From Prevotella melaninogenica (GTDB lineage Bacteria; Bacteroidota; Bacteroidia; Bacteroidales; Bacteroidaceae), in NCBI RefSeq assembly GCF_018127965.1, contig NZ_CP072349.1, forward strand, positions 1,430,001 to 1,494,000: 64,000 nucleotides of DNA, read 5' to 3'. Made by a program: the position numbers and the translations under genes. Position 1 is the first letter of the stretch, and each line of letters opens with the position of its first letter. The notes under the pieces are model-generated. The model searched no databases. It was not told the origin of the DNA and saw only the letters and a program-made list of their open reading frames with translations. This document shows, piece by piece, positions 61,372 through 64,000 of the stretch.

Positions 61372-61621
61372 ATATAATAACTTTTATAATTCTCATAAAT
61401 ATTTATCAGAGTAGAAAATAACCCTACTTTGATTAACTTCCAACATCGCCCATCCTGTCATCTATAGATAACATCACAAGCCGATAATATTCAAAAAGAT
61501 AATGCAAAAGTAAGAAAAAAAAACGAATCAAATGCTTGTCACAAGACTAAAGATATATTGACACATGGAAAAATACGTTCAAAATAAAGCGCATAGAACT
61601 ACATATACCTCATTTTAGGTA
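61372..61621. other. Divergent intergenic region
   Basis: AT-rich gap between the split nucleotidase and the receptor. No gene, repeat or strong reverse-strand promoter seen. Confidence 0.4.
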
Positions 61622-61652
61622 TTGCACGTTATATAGAATATTAATACATTTG
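61622..61652 (+). promoter_or_regulatory. Promoter of the TonB-dependent receptor
   Basis: TTG (61622-61624), 20 nt, TACATTTG (61645-61652), 35 nt before the ATG. No Fur-like palindrome recognised. Confidence 0.7.
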
Positions 61653-61687
61653 CAGATATTTATTAACACTCATAGGATTGTATTTAT

Positions 61688-63823
61688 ATGAAGAAAGAAA
61701 CAATTTATCTATCTCTCGCAATGCTTGCAATTACAAATATCCCTTGTAATGCACAATCAGAAGAGGTTAAAGACTCCACATTACATCTCGAAGAAGTAAC
61801 TATCAGTACCACACGTATGCCTGAAATAAAGCAAAATGCGGCTGCAACAGTTACGATTATTGACCAAAAGCAAATAGCAGAAATGAGCAAGACAGCTCCC
61901 GATATCACCCATCTCTTGGGCATGCTCACGCCTGGTATGGCTCTATCAAGTAATACTACAAGCTCTCGCGCACAATCACTTCGTGGAAGAAGTGCACTCA
62001 TCTTGATTGATGGTATACCTCAATCAACTCCTTTACGTTCAACAGACCGTGATATACGAACCATCGATATCGCTGCTATCGACCATATAGAAGTGGTAAA
62101 AGGTTCTACCGCTCTCTATGGTAATGGTGCTATCGGAGGATTGATAAACATCATAACTAAAAAGAATACCACCAACAGATCTGTAGCTGGAGAGACAACT
62201 CTCTCGGGTTCAACTTATAACTTCTTCCGTCACGGGAAAGGGCAAGGTTATCGCATCAACCAGCAAGTTTATGGTCGTGTGGGACAGTTTGATTATCTCG
62301 TAAATGGGGCTTTTGGACGTACAGGTAGTGCTATTGATGGTGATGGAAAGTTTATCTCTCCACGCTACGGACTCGGTGATACCTATACAACAAACGTACT
62401 TGTAAACCTCGGTTACAGCCTATCTCCAAAGAATAGAATCGAATTGATGTATAATTACTATCGTAGTTTGCAAGATACGAAATTGATTCCTTTCGGTGGA
62501 AAATACCTACAAAGTCCTTCTATTGGTATCATTGGCAGCAAGGACCCACAGGCTGTTGACGAGGGAACAAGATACAATCACAATGCTTACCTCAAGTTTA
62601 CATCAAAGGATATATTCAAACATACCGACTTAGAAGCATCTGTTTATGGTTCGGGAATATATACTATCTTTGACTTCCGTAAGGCTAACCCAGCACAGCC
62701 AAGATGGGAAGAAACAAGCGGACAGTCGGCTGTTAAAGACCGTAAGTTTGGTTTCCGCACCCAGTTTAACACTCGACTTATATTCTCAGAGAATGCTTTT
62801 GCACATTTAGCATACGGTTATGACTATCTCTACAACAAGACATCTCAACCATTGGTAGATGGTAGATATTGGGTACCATGGTTAACAAGTAACAATCATG
62901 CACCCTTTATTCAAGTGAAGACCACACTTTGGCAACACCTAAACCTCAAATTAGGAGGACGTTACGACTTCATTAATGTAAACGTACCAGACTACGATGT
63001 ATTACGCAATAAGCTCTCCGACCCACAGGTTCAGGTCAAGGGTGGAAAGCTAAAGTATAATAATATGTCTTTTAACGTTGGTCTTTCCTATAACAGATAT
63101 CGCGCATTTCAACCCTTCGTAGCCTACTCTCAAGGTTTTTCTATCTTTGATTTAGGACGTACATTACGTGCTGCCAAGGCTGATGTACTCTCTAAGATAT
63201 CAACAGAACCAGTAAAGACAAACAACTACGAGGTGGGCGTTTACTCTGATATTAACCATTGGTTGCAGTTGAATGGATCTGTTTTCTACACCTATTCTAA
63301 GCTTGGAAGTGACCTCAAGATAGAGAATGGTTTCTGGGTAGTAAACCGTACTCCACAGAAGGTGTATGGCGTTGAATTGAGTGCAGATGCACAAATTCTC
63401 CGTAACTTAAAGGCTGGTGCTAACTTCTCATGGTTCGAAGGTAAGCTTAAATCAGCTACTGGTGATTGGGACACATATATGTCAAATATTTCCATCCCAG
63501 CCGCTAAGTTGGCAATGTATGTCAACTATGCTCCTGTCAAGAACACCTATCTCCAACTGCAATACATGCACACCGGTAAGCGTAATAGATTTACTCCTAA
63601 TGCTTCAGGAGTATATAACGAGGGTGAAGGTATCGTAAATCGTATCAACTTACTAAACCTTACTGCAGGCGTAAAGATGAAGGTTTGCGACTTAAGTTTG
63701 GCTGTATCCAACTTATTGAACTACACTTATTACACACCAGCATCTATGATGATGGCACGTAATGCAGAGTATGCACATGCTGATGGACGCAAGATAACAC
63801 TCACTGCAGTGTTCAAGTATTAA
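61688..63823 (+). CDS. TonB-dependent outer-membrane receptor (siderophore/metal type)
   Basis: 711 residues. Signal peptide (about 1-22, CNAQ). TonB box-like stretch HLEEVTISTTRMPEI (about 32-46), plug domain (about 48-155) with RGRSALILIDGIPQSTPLRS and IDHIEVVKGSTALYGNGAIG (about 133-152), then a 22-strand barrel ending in KITLTAVFKY (C-terminal Tyr). No CarboxypepD-like extension and no SusD, so not a SusC; the size and plug are those of FecA/CirA-like receptors. Partner periplasmic or ABC genes are not in the window. The last 177 nt of the window show nothing. Confidence 0.93.
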   Translation: MKKETIYLSLAMLAITNIPCNAQSEEVKDSTLHLEEVTISTTRMPEIKQNAAATVTIIDQKQIAEMSKTAPDITHLLGMLTPGMALSSNTTSSRAQSLRGRSALILIDGIPQSTPLRSTDRDIRTIDIAAIDHIEVVKGSTALYGNGAIGGLINIITKKNTTNRSVAGETTLSGSTYNFFRHGKGQGYRINQQVYGRVGQFDYLVNGAFGRTGSAIDGDGKFISPRYGLGDTYTTNVLVNLGYSLSPKNRIELMYNYYRSLQDTKLIPFGGKYLQSPSIGIIGSKDPQAVDEGTRYNHNAYLKFTSKDIFKHTDLEASVYGSGIYTIFDFRKANPAQPRWEETSGQSAVKDRKFGFRTQFNTRLIFSENAFAHLAYGYDYLYNKTSQPLVDGRYWVPWLTSNNHAPFIQVKTTLWQHLNLKLGGRYDFINVNVPDYDVLRNKLSDPQVQVKGGKLKYNNMSFNVGLSYNRYRAFQPFVAYSQGFSIFDLGRTLRAAKADVLSKISTEPVKTNNYEVGVYSDINHWLQLNGSVFYTYSKLGSDLKIENGFWVVNRTPQKVYGVELSADAQILRNLKAGANFSWFEGKLKSATGDWDTYMSNISIPAAKLAMYVNYAPVKNTYLQLQYMHTGKRNRFTPNASGVYNEGEGIVNRINLLNLTAGVKMKVCDLSLAVSNLLNYTYYTPASMMMARNAEYAHADGRKITLTAVFKY

Positions 63824-64000
63824 TGTTCAAACACTCGATATACTTATTCTCAGGTACTAAAAGGACATTATATAACAAGGTAAAGTTAGGTAAAGTTTAC
63901 CTCTTATAATTATATAAGATACCCTTCTAAATACAGAAGTAGCCTAAAGTATATCATAAACTATAAGCAGGGAAGACGGAATACAACAAGTATTCTAACG

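Noticed and set aside
53-64000. Origin of replication, prophage or conjugation genes
   Set aside because: No dnaA, integrase, relaxase, tra or phage structural gene was recognised anywhere; the island relies only on IS homology.

Overview
The window looks like a chromosomal segment of an oral or gut Prevotella (order Bacteroidales). The grounds are repeated promoter motifs of the Bacteroidetes type (TTTG about 20 nt before TAnnTTTG), few Shine-Dalgarno sites, a SusC/SusD polysaccharide utilisation locus with a transmembrane AraC-type regulator, type IX secretion and gliding genes (PorT, GldH), a TonB-ExbB-ExbD-ExbD operon, a split 5'-nucleotidase, and IS982 and IS1380 elements. The species assignment is inference.

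Layout. 1-3.7 kb: partial dsbD, then yraN-birA-pyrH diverging from tadA. 4.1-5.4 kb: a membrane protein, ECF sigma factor and membrane protein that look like a signalling unit. 5.7-10.6 kb: coiled-coil lipoprotein with rsmI, tdk with an AI-2E family permease, manA. 11-12.3 kb: a secreted GH5 mannanase. 13.3-17.5 kb: metF-holB-PSP1 protein-gldH. 17.8-24.8 kb: purH (cyclohydrolase domain)-mreB-mreC-mreD-mrdA-rodA, the cell elongation operon, with two apparent frameshifts. 25-30.5 kb: small lipoprotein, mutY, an AmpG-like permease, a TPR protein. 30.7-34.8 kb: exbB-exbD-exbD-tonB-phosphate-binding-like protein. 35-41 kb: an aminotransferase, an IS982 element, ribBA and an LptF/LptG permease. 41.4-44.1 kb: START-like protein, tRNA-Met(CAT), a ferredoxin too short for ordinary ORF cut-offs, porT.

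44.3-58.7 kb is the most unusual part. One IS1380-family element, still bounded by its terminal inverted repeats and by a TAAAA target duplication, has been split open. Its two halves (44300-45640 and 58062-58658) share a 335-bp direct repeat and enclose about 12.4 kb: an ORF-less group II intron, an HTCS-like regulator without receiver domain or phospho-acceptor His, GH16, SusD, SusC and a GH53 endo-galactanase. The geometry is that of a circular DNA integrated by one crossover inside the IS. The locus promoter has a -7 box, no good -33 box, and two 21-bp direct repeats just upstream, as expected for activation by the regulator. 58.7-63.8 kb: a plug-only secreted protein, the split 5'-nucleotidase and a TonB-dependent receptor.

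Two families of intergenic repeat occur three times each, and both are built on a 22-nt period. Family 1 is a 12-nt near-palindrome plus 10-nt spacer, at 9.4, 17.6 and 36.5 kb. Family 2 is a roughly 310-bp element with four 22-nt units, at 12.5, 28.6 and 59.3 kb; in two copies a well-formed promoter follows the array. I know of no description of either, but no search could be run.
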